From DASYXZ01 sp035308965 (GTDB lineage Bacteria; Acidobacteriota; Terriglobia; UBA7540), in the NCBI GenBank assembly GCA_035308965.1, contig DATGFN010000044.1, positions 1 to 64,000 of the forward strand: DNA of 64,000 bases, given 5' to 3'. Shown piece after piece: positions 35,652-44,396 of the stretch. Below the pieces are notes generated by a model, which saw only the letters and a program-made list of their open reading frames with translations, had not been told where the DNA came from and did not search any database. Positions within the stretch are counted from its first letter, which is position 1, and each line of letters starts with the position of its first letter. The position numbers and the translations under genes are program-made.

Positions 35652-37265
35652 TTATCGATTCGGGCCGCCGCATTCGTTGGATTGCGAAGCGCCACGGTCC
35701 GTCTTGCCACAGGAGGGCGCGGGCCTTTCCCAAAAATCTTTCCCGCCATTTTTATCAATCAGTTTTCCTGTGCCGAGCGCCGGCGAGCCCGGCCGTAAAT
35801 GATATCCGTTCAGAGCAGACATACCAAATCCCTCATTGCCTGGGGCATCGAGCATAGGATCGACGGTGAGCGCGTGCGGATCAACGGGCGGTTCAACATT
35901 ACCGAAATAAACGTTCGAATCAAACACATTGTCCTTACTCGGCCCGAATCCCGGCTCGGTACGGTAGGCTCCGTCGTCGGCACGGGAGACGCCGTAGGAA
36001 AACCGGCCCTCACCGACGACATAGAAAATGTTGTTGTAGATATAAGTCCCGTTCGCCCAACCGTGCCAATCCCAATGTAGTAGAAGATCTACCCGATAAC
36101 CCTTTCCCACATGGATCGTATTGTTGTAAATCAAACTGTTCTTCACCGGGCCGGCAATATTGATGCCGCGCGTGCGGTCATTCACGCTGATGTTGTAGCG
36201 GATGACGGTGCCCGAATTCCCAGCGCTGATCTCCGGCTTTTGGGTGCCATCGTCGCATATCAGAAGAAAGCCGCCGTCATTGTCGTGGCTGTAGTTATAC
36301 TGGATCAAGGTATTGCGGCTATTCCAATCCGAATCAAACCCCTCCCCATCGCGCTGGCCTTTGGTGCCGTACGCTTCATTGTACTGGATCACGGTGTTGT
36401 CCGCGCTCCATGGCCAGATGGCCACGTTGTAGCCCTCGGAACGTTGGTTGGCGCGTCCCACAGTATTGTGCTCCACCATCGCGCCATCCGTTGCCACCAC
36501 CACGATCCCGTCGCCGCCGATATCGTGGAGTGTATTTCCGCGAATCACCACCTGAAGGCTGGGATACCACTTCGTCCGCTCCCAGCGGTCCGACCAGCCA
36601 AAGATGCCGCTGCGGTCCACGTGATAGATTTCGTTATTCTCAATACGCAAATCCACAAAGCGGCTGGGCTTCTGTTCTCCGGCGCAGGTGTAATTGATGC
36701 CCCCATTATGTTTCACCTCGTCCGAGCCGTTGACGTCGTGAATGATGAGGGCGCGGATGTAGATATGATGCGCCTCTCCAAAATTCTCCAAAGCGAGGTG
36801 CACGCCTCGCCGGGTAGCAGGCTTGTCTCCGGTATTCGTAATCTCGAGGTTTTGAATTTCCCAATACTCCTGATTTTTGAGCAGCACCGCATCTTCCGCC
36901 AAACCAGCCCCCTGGATGACCGGCTTGACTCCGCCGCCGTACATATCAACAATAATGGGCTTGCCTTCCGCGCCTGATCCTTTGGGCCAGAGTTGTCCTT
37001 TCCACACCGATCCTGACTTGAGCAGTATGCGATCGCCGGGATGAAAAGTAGTGGCGTTTACTTTCTCGAAACTCTTCCACGGGACGCCAGGGGCGGTGCC
37101 TGCGTCTTCATCCTTGCCTTGCACCGAATCTACGTAGTAAGTCGCAGGTATTTGCTGCGGCTGAGAGACCGCAGGTCGGGCGGCAAGAGCAATCGCGGAT
37201 AAGAGAAAGAACATTTTGATAAAAACATTTACTACTGAATATTTAGAGGCATGTTGGACTGGCAT
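35652..37265 (-). CDS. Secreted right-handed beta-helix repeat protein
   Basis: About 537 residues from the chosen start. A signal peptide (hydrophobic stretch after Met-Phe-Phe-Leu-Leu-Ser, ending near Ala-Val-Ser-Gln) precedes a mature part with many short beta-helix turns (Ile-Arg-Gly-Asn-Thr, Val-Ile-Gln-Tyr-Asn, Leu-Ile-Gln-Tyr-Asn-Tyr-Ser, Val-Ile-Arg-Tyr-Asn). This is the pectate-lyase/poly-epimerase-like fold. No catalytic set could be assigned by eye. The frame is open upstream to 37523, but that part is not signal-like; starts at 37298 or 37214 are also possible. It follows the GH42 gene on the same strand order and probably acts on polysaccharide. Confidence 0.75.
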   Translation of the reverse strand: MPVQHASKYSVVNVFIKMFFLLSAIALAARPAVSQPQQIPATYYVDSVQGKDEDAGTAPGVPWKSFEKVNATTFHPGDRILLKSGSVWKGQLWPKGSGAEGKPIIVDMYGGGVKPVIQGAGLAEDAVLLKNQEYWEIQNLEITNTGDKPATRRGVHLALENFGEAHHIYIRALIIHDVNGSDEVKHNGGINYTCAGEQKPSRFVDLRIENNEIYHVDRSGIFGWSDRWERTKWYPSLQVVIRGNTLHDIGGDGIVVVATDGAMVEHNTVGRANQRSEGYNVAIWPWSADNTVIQYNEAYGTKGQRDGEGFDSDWNSRNTLIQYNYSHDNDGGFLLICDDGTQKPEISAGNSGTVIRYNISVNDRTRGINIAGPVKNSLIYNNTIHVGKGYRVDLLLHWDWHGWANGTYIYNNIFYVVGEGRFSYGVSRADDGAYRTEPGFGPSKDNVFDSNVYFGNVEPPVDPHALTVDPMLDAPGNEGFGMSALNGYHLRPGSPALGTGKLIDKNGGKDFWERPAPSCGKTDRGASQSNECGGPNR

Positions 37266-37634
37266 TGTCGTTGGGACCCCCGAGGGTCTATCCCCCATAT
37301 TATTCGCGCCTTTTGAGTAATCAAGGCGATTTAGAGACGCGGCGATCCCCATTGAAGAAACACTAAACGGGCTTCCGTTCAAGTGGCTGTGCGCCTCCTC
37401 ACATTTACCTGTGATAGCTGTCACCGCGCGCCGGGAACCAAAAGTAAGACAATTCGCGCAATGTCGCTTCGCCCGCACGAAGGTCTCCGGTAATTGACGA
37501 AGGAACGAATTCATGACGGTCACACTTAAGGAATTCCTTGCGGGGAGCGGATCGCGACGTTTATCCGATCGTCGACCCCATAATACTCAAAATCTAACAC
37601 TTGAGCGTCGGGACGTAAATCAGGAGGAAGCCAA
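37266..37634. promoter_or_regulatory. 369-bp divergent intergenic region with palindromic site
   Basis: This gap separates the minus-strand beta-helix gene from the plus-strand TonB-receptor gene and must hold both promoters. A 12-bp palindrome AAGGAATTCCTT lies at 37529-37540. An AT-rich stretch (CATAATACTC, about 37580-37590) could hold a -10 box for the receptor gene. AGGAGG at 37621-37626 is the receptor's ribosome-binding site. Operator function is inference. Confidence 0.4.
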
Positions 37635-40600
37635 ATGAAGCGATTTATTCTGATCGGCTTTACGCTGCAATTGACCTTTGCCGCGGCGTTGATGGCGCAG
37701 CAAGATCGAGCGACTATCGTAGGCACCGTGACTGACTCCAGCGGAGCTGTGGTTCCAGGTGTGAGCATCACGGCCACCAACATTGAAACCAAAATCCAAA
37801 CCACGGGAGTTACCAACGACGTTGGACTATACCAGGTCCCCAACCTGAGGGTTGGAGAGTACAGCATCTTGTTCAGCAAGCCGGGCTTTGACTCGGTGGT
37901 GCGAACCAGCGTCACACTCACCATCAGCCAGGTGGCGGAAATCGATGCCGCATTGAAAGTAGCTGCGGTTTCGCAGACCGTCGAGGTCACAGCGTCCGCC
38001 CCCATCCTGCAAAGTCAAACCAACGATACGGGATCAACTGTGACCTTGAAAGCCTTCCGTGAGTTGCCGCTGTCCATTGGCGGTGGCCGCGACATTATGG
38101 CCTTTGCCTTCGCCACCACGCCGGGAGTGGAGGGTAACAGTTGGACCACCTACATCGCCGGGGCCCAGGCGTTCAGCAATGAAGTGCTGATTGACGGCAC
38201 GCTGGCGCAGGAATCTGAGACCGGGCAGGTGCTGGAGAGCGAACCTCCCATGGAGGCCGTGGAGGAATTCAAGGTCGATACCGGCGGAATGAGCGGTGCA
38301 GCGGCCATGTACACGGCGGGCGGCACTTTCTCATTCAACATGAAATCCGGCACCAACCAATATCACGGTAGCGCGGTTTATTTCCTCCAGAACGAAGCAC
38401 TGAATGCCAACTCATGGATGAACAACTACGAGGCGGCGGCCAACCCCGGGCAGGCGTCGGATTACGCCAAGCCGCGCAGCCGGCATAACGACTACGCTTT
38501 CAGCGCCGGCGGGCCGATCAAGAAAAACAAGACCTTCTTCTTCGCGGCATTTGAGCAGTATCGGAAAGCCGATTACACCCTGGGTTCTTACAGCCAGACG
38601 GTGCCTACATCAGACTTCCTGGCTGGAAACTTTGGCGCCCTGTTGGATAAGAGCAAGCAGTTGGGCACCGATGCGGGCGGGAACCCCATCTATAAAGGCG
38701 CGATCGTCGATCCGACGACGAGCCTGGTGTTCCCCAACAACGTCATCCCGCAGAACCGCTTCAGCAAAACTTCCCAACAGGTTGTCGGGTTATATCAGAA
38801 GTACTACGCGCCGCTGGGTTCCGGGCTCATCAACAACGACCCTTTGACGGCCAGCAACAACCCTTGGTTCCACCAGACTCAGTTTAGTATAAAAATGGAC
38901 CACAACATCTCGGAGATCAACCGGCTCGCGGGTTCCTTCATCCATACCCAGCGTCCGCGCATTCTCGTCGACTCGGGCGGCATTTGGGACCCGCAGGATC
39001 CCAACGGCGGTCCGCTGGCACGCTCCAGAATGCAGAAGATCAGCGACGCCAAGTATCGTATCAGTGACACGTATACCTTCTCGCCCAGCCTGCTAAACGT
39101 GGCGGCCTTCACTTATGAGTACTTCAAGAACCCCAGCATCGCGACCGCAGCCGGCGGCGATTGGCCTCCCAAATTGGGCTTCGGAACCACGGGCGCCGGA
39201 AACTTCCCGGCTATCGATTTCGGGAGCACGGTCAATGGAATCTTCGAAAGCCCCATCGGCTACAACTCCCTTGGCCACTACCTGGACAACAATTTCATCT
39301 ATGATGACACCTTTACCTGGATCAAAGGACGTCACACGCTGCGTTTTGGAGGCGAATTCCGGGCCTTTGAAATCAACAGCCACGGCGCGAACGGCACTCT
39401 GAATTTCAACTACAGCAATGCCCAGACGGGAGCGCCCACGCAACCGTGGTCAAGCCAGGTAGGGTTCGGATTCGCCAGTTTCCTTTTGGGCGATGTCTCG
39501 AGCGCCTCAATGGGTTCTCCCTTTGATCTCTACGGGCGCAGGAAATCCACATCCCTTTTTGCCGAAGACAGCTTCCGATTCAATACCAGGCTTACCCTGA
39601 ACATGGGCTTGAATTGGAACCAGACCTATCCATTCCATGAGAAGTACGGTCATTGGGGAAACTTTGACACCTCCTACGTCAACCCAACCACAGGTGAGCC
39701 TGGCCAAGTCGCTTATCTAAACAACGGGAGCCAGAGTTACGAAGGCTCGGCCCGCTGGGTGGATTTTGCCCCTCACTTCGGGTTTGCCTACAAAATCAAG
39801 AATAGGATTGTAGCCCGCGCCGCTTATTCCATGTTCTACGTGCCCATCGGCACTGACTATTGGAATGGCGTCCCCTACGGCTTCGCACCCGGCTATTTCC
39901 CCACCAACCAGGTTCCACAGAATTCCAACTTTACGCCGGCCTTCAACTGGGACAACGGGTATCCCGGCAAGTCGGTGAGTGGCACTTTGGACCCGAACTA
40001 CCTCAATTGGACCATGGTTACGGTCAGTCCAGAATCGCTGCTGCCGGGCATCGTCAATCAAGTGAACGGTGGAGTGGAATTCCAGCTCACCAATGACACT
40101 CGGCTGTCTGTGAATTATCTTGGGACGCGCGGCACGCACCTGCATGACGGGTCGTTGCAGCAAGACCAGGGACCGCTTGCGGGTTACACCAATATGCTCA
40201 CCGCAGGTACGGAGTGGAACTGGGTGGGAGGTTATGCCAATTATAACTTTGCCACCCTGTCTCCATTCCCGCAGATTTCAGGCAACTTCGATCAACTCTT
40301 CTACGTCGGATCGCCAGTGGGGCGTTCACAATACGATTCCCTTCAAGTCGAACTTACCAACCGCTCCTCCCATGGGTTGACGACGGACATGAGCTACACC
40401 TTCGCTCACCAGAGAGCTACGACCAACAACAACTTTCAAGAAAGCTGGGGTTCTTGGACGGATATCCAGAACCTATCTGATTTGAGCTATGCAGCCAACT
40501 ACATCCAGCCTTACGATCAGAGCATTGTGAAGGGCTATGTTCTCTACACCCTGCCCTTCGGACACGGCAATCGCTTTGTGACCGGCCAGAACCGGTGGGT

Positions 40601-41093
40601 CAACGGCCTGGTCAGCGGCTGGAAGTTGGGCTCAACGATTTACTACAGCACCGGAACGCCCCTTTCGATCTACTCGACCAATTACTATCCGGGACTGTCG
40701 TCGGCGATATACTCGAATGTGGCCTCCGGGGCCGACCTCAGCCGCCATTTCAACGGCTCCATGTTCAACCCGAGCAATCTGTCAGCTTCCGGAAACCTGT
40801 ACTTCAGCCCGGCAGGCTTCAGCAACCCCGCCTACGGCCAGTTCGGAAACTCCGGGCCTTATGTGGCCGGACTGAACACCTTTGGGACTGCCAATGAAAA
40901 TGTGGCGCTCTATAAGGATATCAAGATCAAGGAAAGCATGAAGCTGCAGCTTCGTGCCGAATTCTTCAACATGTTTAACCGACATTACTTTGACAACCCC
41001 AACACCAGTCTCGGCAGCCAGTACTTCGGCGACGTGACCAGTGTGGGCGGAACTCCGCGCGTTGGCCAGCTTGGCGCGCGGTTTGAATGGTAG
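37635..41093 (+). CDS. Oar-like TonB-dependent outer-membrane receptor
   Basis: The 1152-residue protein has a signal peptide (about 1-22), then a carboxypeptidase-regulatory-like beta-sandwich (about 25-110; Ile-Val-Gly-Thr-Val-Thr-Asp-Ser-Ser-Gly-Ala), a TonB plug (about 115-240) and a long beta barrel ending in Ala-Arg-Phe-Glu-Trp, an aromatic terminal residue as in outer-membrane barrels. This is the Oar/acidobacterial giant receptor type, thought to import large substrates or glycans. AGGAGG precedes the ATG. It reads away from the GH42/beta-helix genes and ends in a strong terminator. Confidence 0.9.
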   Translation: MKRFILIGFTLQLTFAAALMAQQDRATIVGTVTDSSGAVVPGVSITATNIETKIQTTGVTNDVGLYQVPNLRVGEYSILFSKPGFDSVVRTSVTLTISQVAEIDAALKVAAVSQTVEVTASAPILQSQTNDTGSTVTLKAFRELPLSIGGGRDIMAFAFATTPGVEGNSWTTYIAGAQAFSNEVLIDGTLAQESETGQVLESEPPMEAVEEFKVDTGGMSGAAAMYTAGGTFSFNMKSGTNQYHGSAVYFLQNEALNANSWMNNYEAAANPGQASDYAKPRSRHNDYAFSAGGPIKKNKTFFFAAFEQYRKADYTLGSYSQTVPTSDFLAGNFGALLDKSKQLGTDAGGNPIYKGAIVDPTTSLVFPNNVIPQNRFSKTSQQVVGLYQKYYAPLGSGLINNDPLTASNNPWFHQTQFSIKMDHNISEINRLAGSFIHTQRPRILVDSGGIWDPQDPNGGPLARSRMQKISDAKYRISDTYTFSPSLLNVAAFTYEYFKNPSIATAAGGDWPPKLGFGTTGAGNFPAIDFGSTVNGIFESPIGYNSLGHYLDNNFIYDDTFTWIKGRHTLRFGGEFRAFEINSHGANGTLNFNYSNAQTGAPTQPWSSQVGFGFASFLLGDVSSASMGSPFDLYGRRKSTSLFAEDSFRFNTRLTLNMGLNWNQTYPFHEKYGHWGNFDTSYVNPTTGEPGQVAYLNNGSQSYEGSARWVDFAPHFGFAYKIKNRIVARAAYSMFYVPIGTDYWNGVPYGFAPGYFPTNQVPQNSNFTPAFNWDNGYPGKSVSGTLDPNYLNWTMVTVSPESLLPGIVNQVNGGVEFQLTNDTRLSVNYLGTRGTHLHDGSLQQDQGPLAGYTNMLTAGTEWNWVGGYANYNFATLSPFPQISGNFDQLFYVGSPVGRSQYDSLQVELTNRSSHGLTTDMSYTFAHQRATTNNNFQESWGSWTDIQNLSDLSYAANYIQPYDQSIVKGYVLYTLPFGHGNRFVTGQNRWVNGLVSGWKLGSTIYYSTGTPLSIYSTNYYPGLSSAIYSNVASGADLSRHFNGSMFNPSNLSASGNLYFSPAGFSNPAYGQFGNSGPYVAGLNTFGTANENVALYKDIKIKESMKLQLRAEFFNMFNRHYFDNPNTSLGSQYFGDVTSVGGTPRVGQLGARFEW

Positions 41094-41113
41094 CCTCCTC
41101 AAATTGATCTCTT

Positions 41114-41151
41114 CGGGCAATCCGCCTTCGCGCGGATTGCCCGCTTTTTTT
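41114..41151 (+). terminator. Rho-independent terminator of the TonB-receptor gene
   Basis: A 12-bp perfect stem, CGGGCAATCCGC (41114-41125) with GCGGATTGCCCG (41132-41143), six-base loop CTTCGC, then seven T (41145-41151). It starts 20 bp after the receptor stop. Confidence 0.92.
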
Positions 41152-41268
41152 GTCGGTGTGGTTTCGCGGTGGGAGATGCTCAGCGGGCAGTTTATTCAGG
41201 CATTTATCCAATCAACATTCGTTTCCAGAAGAGCCGGCAGCGTTATAGCGGCCGTCAACCAGCCAATC

Positions 41269-42027
41269 TCATCCCCGCCCGATAAACGGCATCTGCGTGG
41301 CCATCACGGTCATGAACTGGACATTGGCATCGAGGGGCAGGCTCGCCATATAGACTACCGCGTCCGCCACGTGGCGAACGTCCATGCGCGCCTCAACTTT
41401 CCGGGAGCCATCCGCCTGGGGAACTCCGGCGGACATCCGTTCGGTCATTTCGGTGGCGGCATTCCCCACATCAATCTGGCCGCAGGCAATATCGAATTGC
41501 CGGCCGTCGAGAGAAATGCATTTGGTAAGCCCGGTGATGGCGTGTTTGGTGGCGGTATAAGGGGCTGAATTCGGGCGCGGTGTGTGCGCGGAGATCGAAC
41601 CGTTGTTGATGATCCGTCCGCCGCGCGGCTGCTGCGCTTTCATAATCTTGATGGCTTCCTGCGCGCACAAGAAAGCCCCGGTCAGATTCACGGCCACCAC
41701 CTTGCTCCACTGCTCGCAGGTCAATTCTTCCATGGGAATTCCGGGCGCCCCAATGCCCGCGTTGTTCAACAAAACGTCGAGGCGGCCGAAGGTTTCTTTG
41801 GTTTTCGCGAACAGGGCGCGAATTTCCTCCGGTTTGCTGACGTCCGTGGGCACGGAGAGCATCTTTCCGCCGGAAGCATGTGCAGCAGCTGCGGTCTTTT
41901 CCAGTTCCGTCGCGCGCCGTCCCGCCAGCACTACGGAAAATCCCGCCGCCTGCAAAGCAAGGCTTGAGGCGCGCCCAATCCCGCTGCCCGCGCCGGTGAC
42001 AAGCGCAATTTTGCCTGCGTTAGTCAT
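41269..42027 (-). CDS. Short-chain dehydrogenase/reductase
   Basis: About 252 residues of a classical SDR. Cofactor motif is Val-Thr-Gly-Ala-Gly-Ser-Gly-Ile-Gly, structural Asn-Asn-Ala-Gly is present, and the active site is Ser (in Asn-Gly-Ser-Ile-Ser) with Tyr-Thr-Ala-Thr-Lys. The start at 42027 is preferred because GGAAGGA lies 6 nt upstream; the frame is open seven codons further. The substrate is unknown. It follows the second SDR gene on the same strand. Confidence 0.85.
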   Translation of the reverse strand: MTNAGKIALVTGAGSGIGRASSLALQAAGFSVVLAGRRATELEKTAAAAHASGGKMLSVPTDVSKPEEIRALFAKTKETFGRLDVLLNNAGIGAPGIPMEELTCEQWSKVVAVNLTGAFLCAQEAIKIMKAQQPRGGRIINNGSISAHTPRPNSAPYTATKHAITGLTKCISLDGRQFDIACGQIDVGNAATEMTERMSAGVPQADGSRKVEARMDVRHVADAVVYMASLPLDANVQFMTVMATQMPFIGRG

Positions 42028-42069
42028 GCGAAGTCCTTCCTTGCTCATCTGACCGCGAGCGTTAAAAAA

Positions 42070-42912
42070 CTACGCTTTCCAGCCGGCGAGTTTAGCGCTC
42101 TCCATCCAAAGCCGTTGGGCGGAATTGTCGTCTTGAGCTTCACGAGTGGGCGTGGCAAGCCTACACTTGTAGTAATAACCTCCGGTCGCGTTAGCCACTT
42201 CGGGCGAGGAGGCAAGATAAACGACGGTCTCCGCCCCTTTCTGGGGAGAGATGGCAAGAAGTTTCGCCAGGCGGATGCCGAGGGCTAGCCCTCCGCCGCT
42301 CTGGTCTCCGAACCGTGTGGCGACAAAGCCGGGATGCAGGCAGTTGGCGGTAACGCCGGTTCCCGCCAGGCGGCGCGCGAGTTCGCGGGTGAAGAGAATA
42401 TTGCAGAGCTTGGAGCGGCCGTAAACTTTAAATCCGGCGTACCCCTGGGCCGATTGCAGGTCTGAGAAATCGAGGCGAGCGCGGCGGTGCGCGTCCGAGG
42501 AAGTGTTCACAACCCGGGAGGGTGCCGAGGCCACCAGGCGGTCGCGGAGTCCATGAGTGAGCAGGAAATAAGCCATATGATTGAGTGCAAACGTCAATTC
42601 CAGTTTGTCTCCCGTGACCTGGCGGGAGCCGAACATGGCCCCGGCATTATTGATAAGAACATCGATGCGCGGTTCCGCCTGGGCAATCGCGTCCGCCACT
42701 TGTTTCATCTGAGCCAGGCGCGACATGTCGGCATAGTGGATGCTGTGCTTGATGCCTGGAGCGATCCGGCGAAGCCGGTCGAGCGCAGCCTCGCCTCGCG
42801 TCTTGTCGCGCGCCACTTGCACGATGCGCGCGCCCATCTCCGCAAGTTTTTCCGCCGCCACTTGCCCGATGCCTGATGTAGCTCCCGTGATCACCACGAT
42901 TTTGCCCTGCAT
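42070..42912 (-). CDS. SDR-family oxidoreductase, retinol-dehydrogenase-like
   Basis: About 280 residues. Motifs are Val-Ile-Thr-Gly-Ala-Thr-Ser-Gly-Ile-Gly, Leu-Ile-Asn-Asn-Ala-Gly-Ala-Met and Tyr-Gly-Arg-Ser-Lys-Leu-Cys-Asn (active-site Tyr and Lys). The long C-terminal segment after Leu-His-Pro-Gly-Phe-Val is typical of the WWOX/retinol-dehydrogenase-like SDRs. Start 42912 is preferred since GGAGGGG lies 3 nt before it; an upstream ATG at 42945 gives 11 extra residues. It is 42 bp upstream of the other SDR, so likely an operon. Confidence 0.85.
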   Translation of the reverse strand: MQGKIVVITGATSGIGQVAAEKLAEMGARIVQVARDKTRGEAALDRLRRIAPGIKHSIHYADMSRLAQMKQVADAIAQAEPRIDVLINNAGAMFGSRQVTGDKLELTFALNHMAYFLLTHGLRDRLVASAPSRVVNTSSDAHRRARLDFSDLQSAQGYAGFKVYGRSKLCNILFTRELARRLAGTGVTANCLHPGFVATRFGDQSGGGLALGIRLAKLLAISPQKGAETVVYLASSPEVANATGGYYYKCRLATPTREAQDDNSAQRLWMESAKLAGWKA

Positions 42913-43037
42913 CGTTCCCCTCCACGGGCCCTGAATCAGCCGCAAGTGTAACAGATGTTTTGGCTCAAGATTAGGTCGCAGATGAGTTACTGGATTTACG
43001 CCCGAGGGATTTCAAGGAGGGGGCTAGAGAGGTCGGT

Positions 43038-43700
43038 TTACTTGGTTTTAGGGGCAGAAGGCATGCCGACAAAATCCTGGGTGATGTAATACCGCCCGCG
43101 CTGGTCCTGCACGATCCCAATTCCAACTTCGGTGAAATCGGGATTCAAGATGTTGGCTCGGTGATTTGGCTTGTTATGAGGCTCGTTCATAAATGCAGCT
43201 TCGGCGTCTCCCGCGCCCTTACCGTTCGTGGCAATATTCTCGCCCATGGCTCTCCAGGGAATTCCTGCCGCGTCGATGCGCGCCTCCGGGGTTTTGCCGC
43301 GCGGATCAACGTGATCGAAAAATTTCTGGTCCATCATATCACGGGAATGAGCGCGCGCCACCTCCGCCAACTTCTCATTCCACCGAAGGGCCCCCGCGCG
43401 CCCTCCCTTGATTTCTGAAGCGTTGGCGGGGTCAAGCCGGTCGTGGTTCACCATCACCCACAATTGCCGTTCCATTCCTGCCAACCGATTAGCGCTTCCG
43501 ATCGGCCAGGGCGTGTTTTTGCCCGGCGCCGCGGGGGCAGGAGTATCGCCAAAGTGGTGCCAGACTCCAGGTTGATTGCCCGTGGCCGGGGCAGGCTTGC
43601 TCGAAGTTTGGGCTTGGCCTGAGCCCGGATAAGCAATGCCTGAAACCCACCCCAAGAAAGCGAGCAGGACAAACGCCCCGCAAAGTTTGATTGTTCTCAT
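43038..43700 (-). CDS. Secreted CAP-domain (SCP/PR1-like) protein
   Basis: About 220 residues with a signal peptide (about 5-25) and a Pro/Gly-rich linker. The CAP domain covers about 80-215: Met-Val-Asn-His-Asp-Arg, Val-Ala-Arg-Ala-His-Ser-Arg-Asp-Met, Phe-Asp-His-Val-Asp, Gly-Glu-Asn-Ile-Ala, and Asn-His-Arg-Ala-Asn-Ile-Leu. The two His and the Glu that line the CAP cavity are present. Bacterial CAP proteins are extracellular with unclear function. Confidence 0.85.
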   Translation of the reverse strand: MRTIKLCGAFVLLAFLGWVSGIAYPGSGQAQTSSKPAPATGNQPGVWHHFGDTPAPAAPGKNTPWPIGSANRLAGMERQLWVMVNHDRLDPANASEIKGGRAGALRWNEKLAEVARAHSRDMMDQKFFDHVDPRGKTPEARIDAAGIPWRAMGENIATNGKGAGDAEAAFMNEPHNKPNHRANILNPDFTEVGIGIVQDQRGRYYITQDFVGMPSAPKTK

Positions 43701-43828
43701 GGGTGAACCCATACCTTAGATGCCTCCAAATAGTAGCACGGATGCATTAGGACCGGGCTGGCTGGACCCTTTACCCGAGACTTGCCCCAACTTTCAAATG
43801 GCGGCCACGGCCCGTCAAGACGGGCAGG

Positions 43829-44161
43829 CTATCCTTTGGCTGCCACCACAACCGCAGTGCCGTAACACAGTACTTCAGTGAGGCCGGCCATTACTTCGGT
43901 GGCATCATAACGCATTCCGATAATCGCATTGGCGCCGACGGCCTGGGCGTGCTGGCACATCAACTGGTAGGTCTCAGACCGGGCCTGCTCGCAAAGATCT
44001 GTATAAATGGTAATGTTGCCGCCAAAAAGGGATTGCAACCCGCCCACAAAATTCCCCACTACGGACCGGGAACGCACCGTGATGCCGCGCACTACGCCGA
44101 GATTTTTGGTGATTGTGAAGCCGGGTAATTCAAAAGCCGAAGTAACCATGTTCGGTTGCAT
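43829..44161 (-). CDS. YbjQ/UPF0145-family protein
   Basis: The 110-residue protein is a full-length YbjQ (UPF0145) member. It shows Val-Val-Arg-Gly-Ile-Thr-Val-Arg-Ser-Arg-Ser-Val, Gly-Gly-Asn-Ile-Thr-Ile-Tyr-Thr, and Ala-Val-Gly-Ala-Asn-Ala-Ile-Ile-Gly-Met-Arg-Tyr-Asp. The family forms pentamers and has been called a heavy-metal-binding domain, but its function is not established. A single-gene unit. Confidence 0.88.
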   Translation of the reverse strand: MQPNMVTSAFELPGFTITKNLGVVRGITVRSRSVVGNFVGGLQSLFGGNITIYTDLCEQARSETYQLMCQHAQAVGANAIIGMRYDATEVMAGLTEVLCYGTAVVVAAKG

Positions 44162-44212
44162 AGGACCTCCGAAGGTGAAATCAAACGCCTTGTGGGCAGT
44201 GTCTTAATTCCC

Positions 44213-44282
44213 CTGGGAGCGCGGGCGTCTCGCCCGCAGTCTAATGGAGAGAAAAGAGCGGCCGAGACGCCCGCGCTCCCAG
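44213..44282. repeat. 70-bp element with perfect 20-bp terminal inverted repeats
   Basis: Arms at 44213-44232 and 44263-44282 are perfect reverse complements (CTGGGAGCGCGGGCGTCTCG on the left). The 30-bp centre carries GCCCGCAGTCTAATGG. It lies in the 235-bp gap between the YbjQ gene and the CRTAC1 gene, with no ORF inside. The form is that of a REPIN/MITE-like palindrome seen in many genomes. On the minus strand it lies just downstream of the CRTAC1 gene and could also protect its mRNA 3' end. Confidence 0.6.
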
Positions 44283-44396
44283 CGATTCAAACCCGGACAC
44301 TACCGTCTTGCCGATAACCTTGCCGGTTTGTCGACGAGACTGAGGCGAACAATTCTCGCACAACTCAAGAAATAATTAAGAGGACCGTTGACTAGA

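Noticed and set aside
37266..37523. N-terminal extension of the beta-helix protein
   Set aside because: It is not signal-like and precedes a clear signal peptide; probably open by chance.
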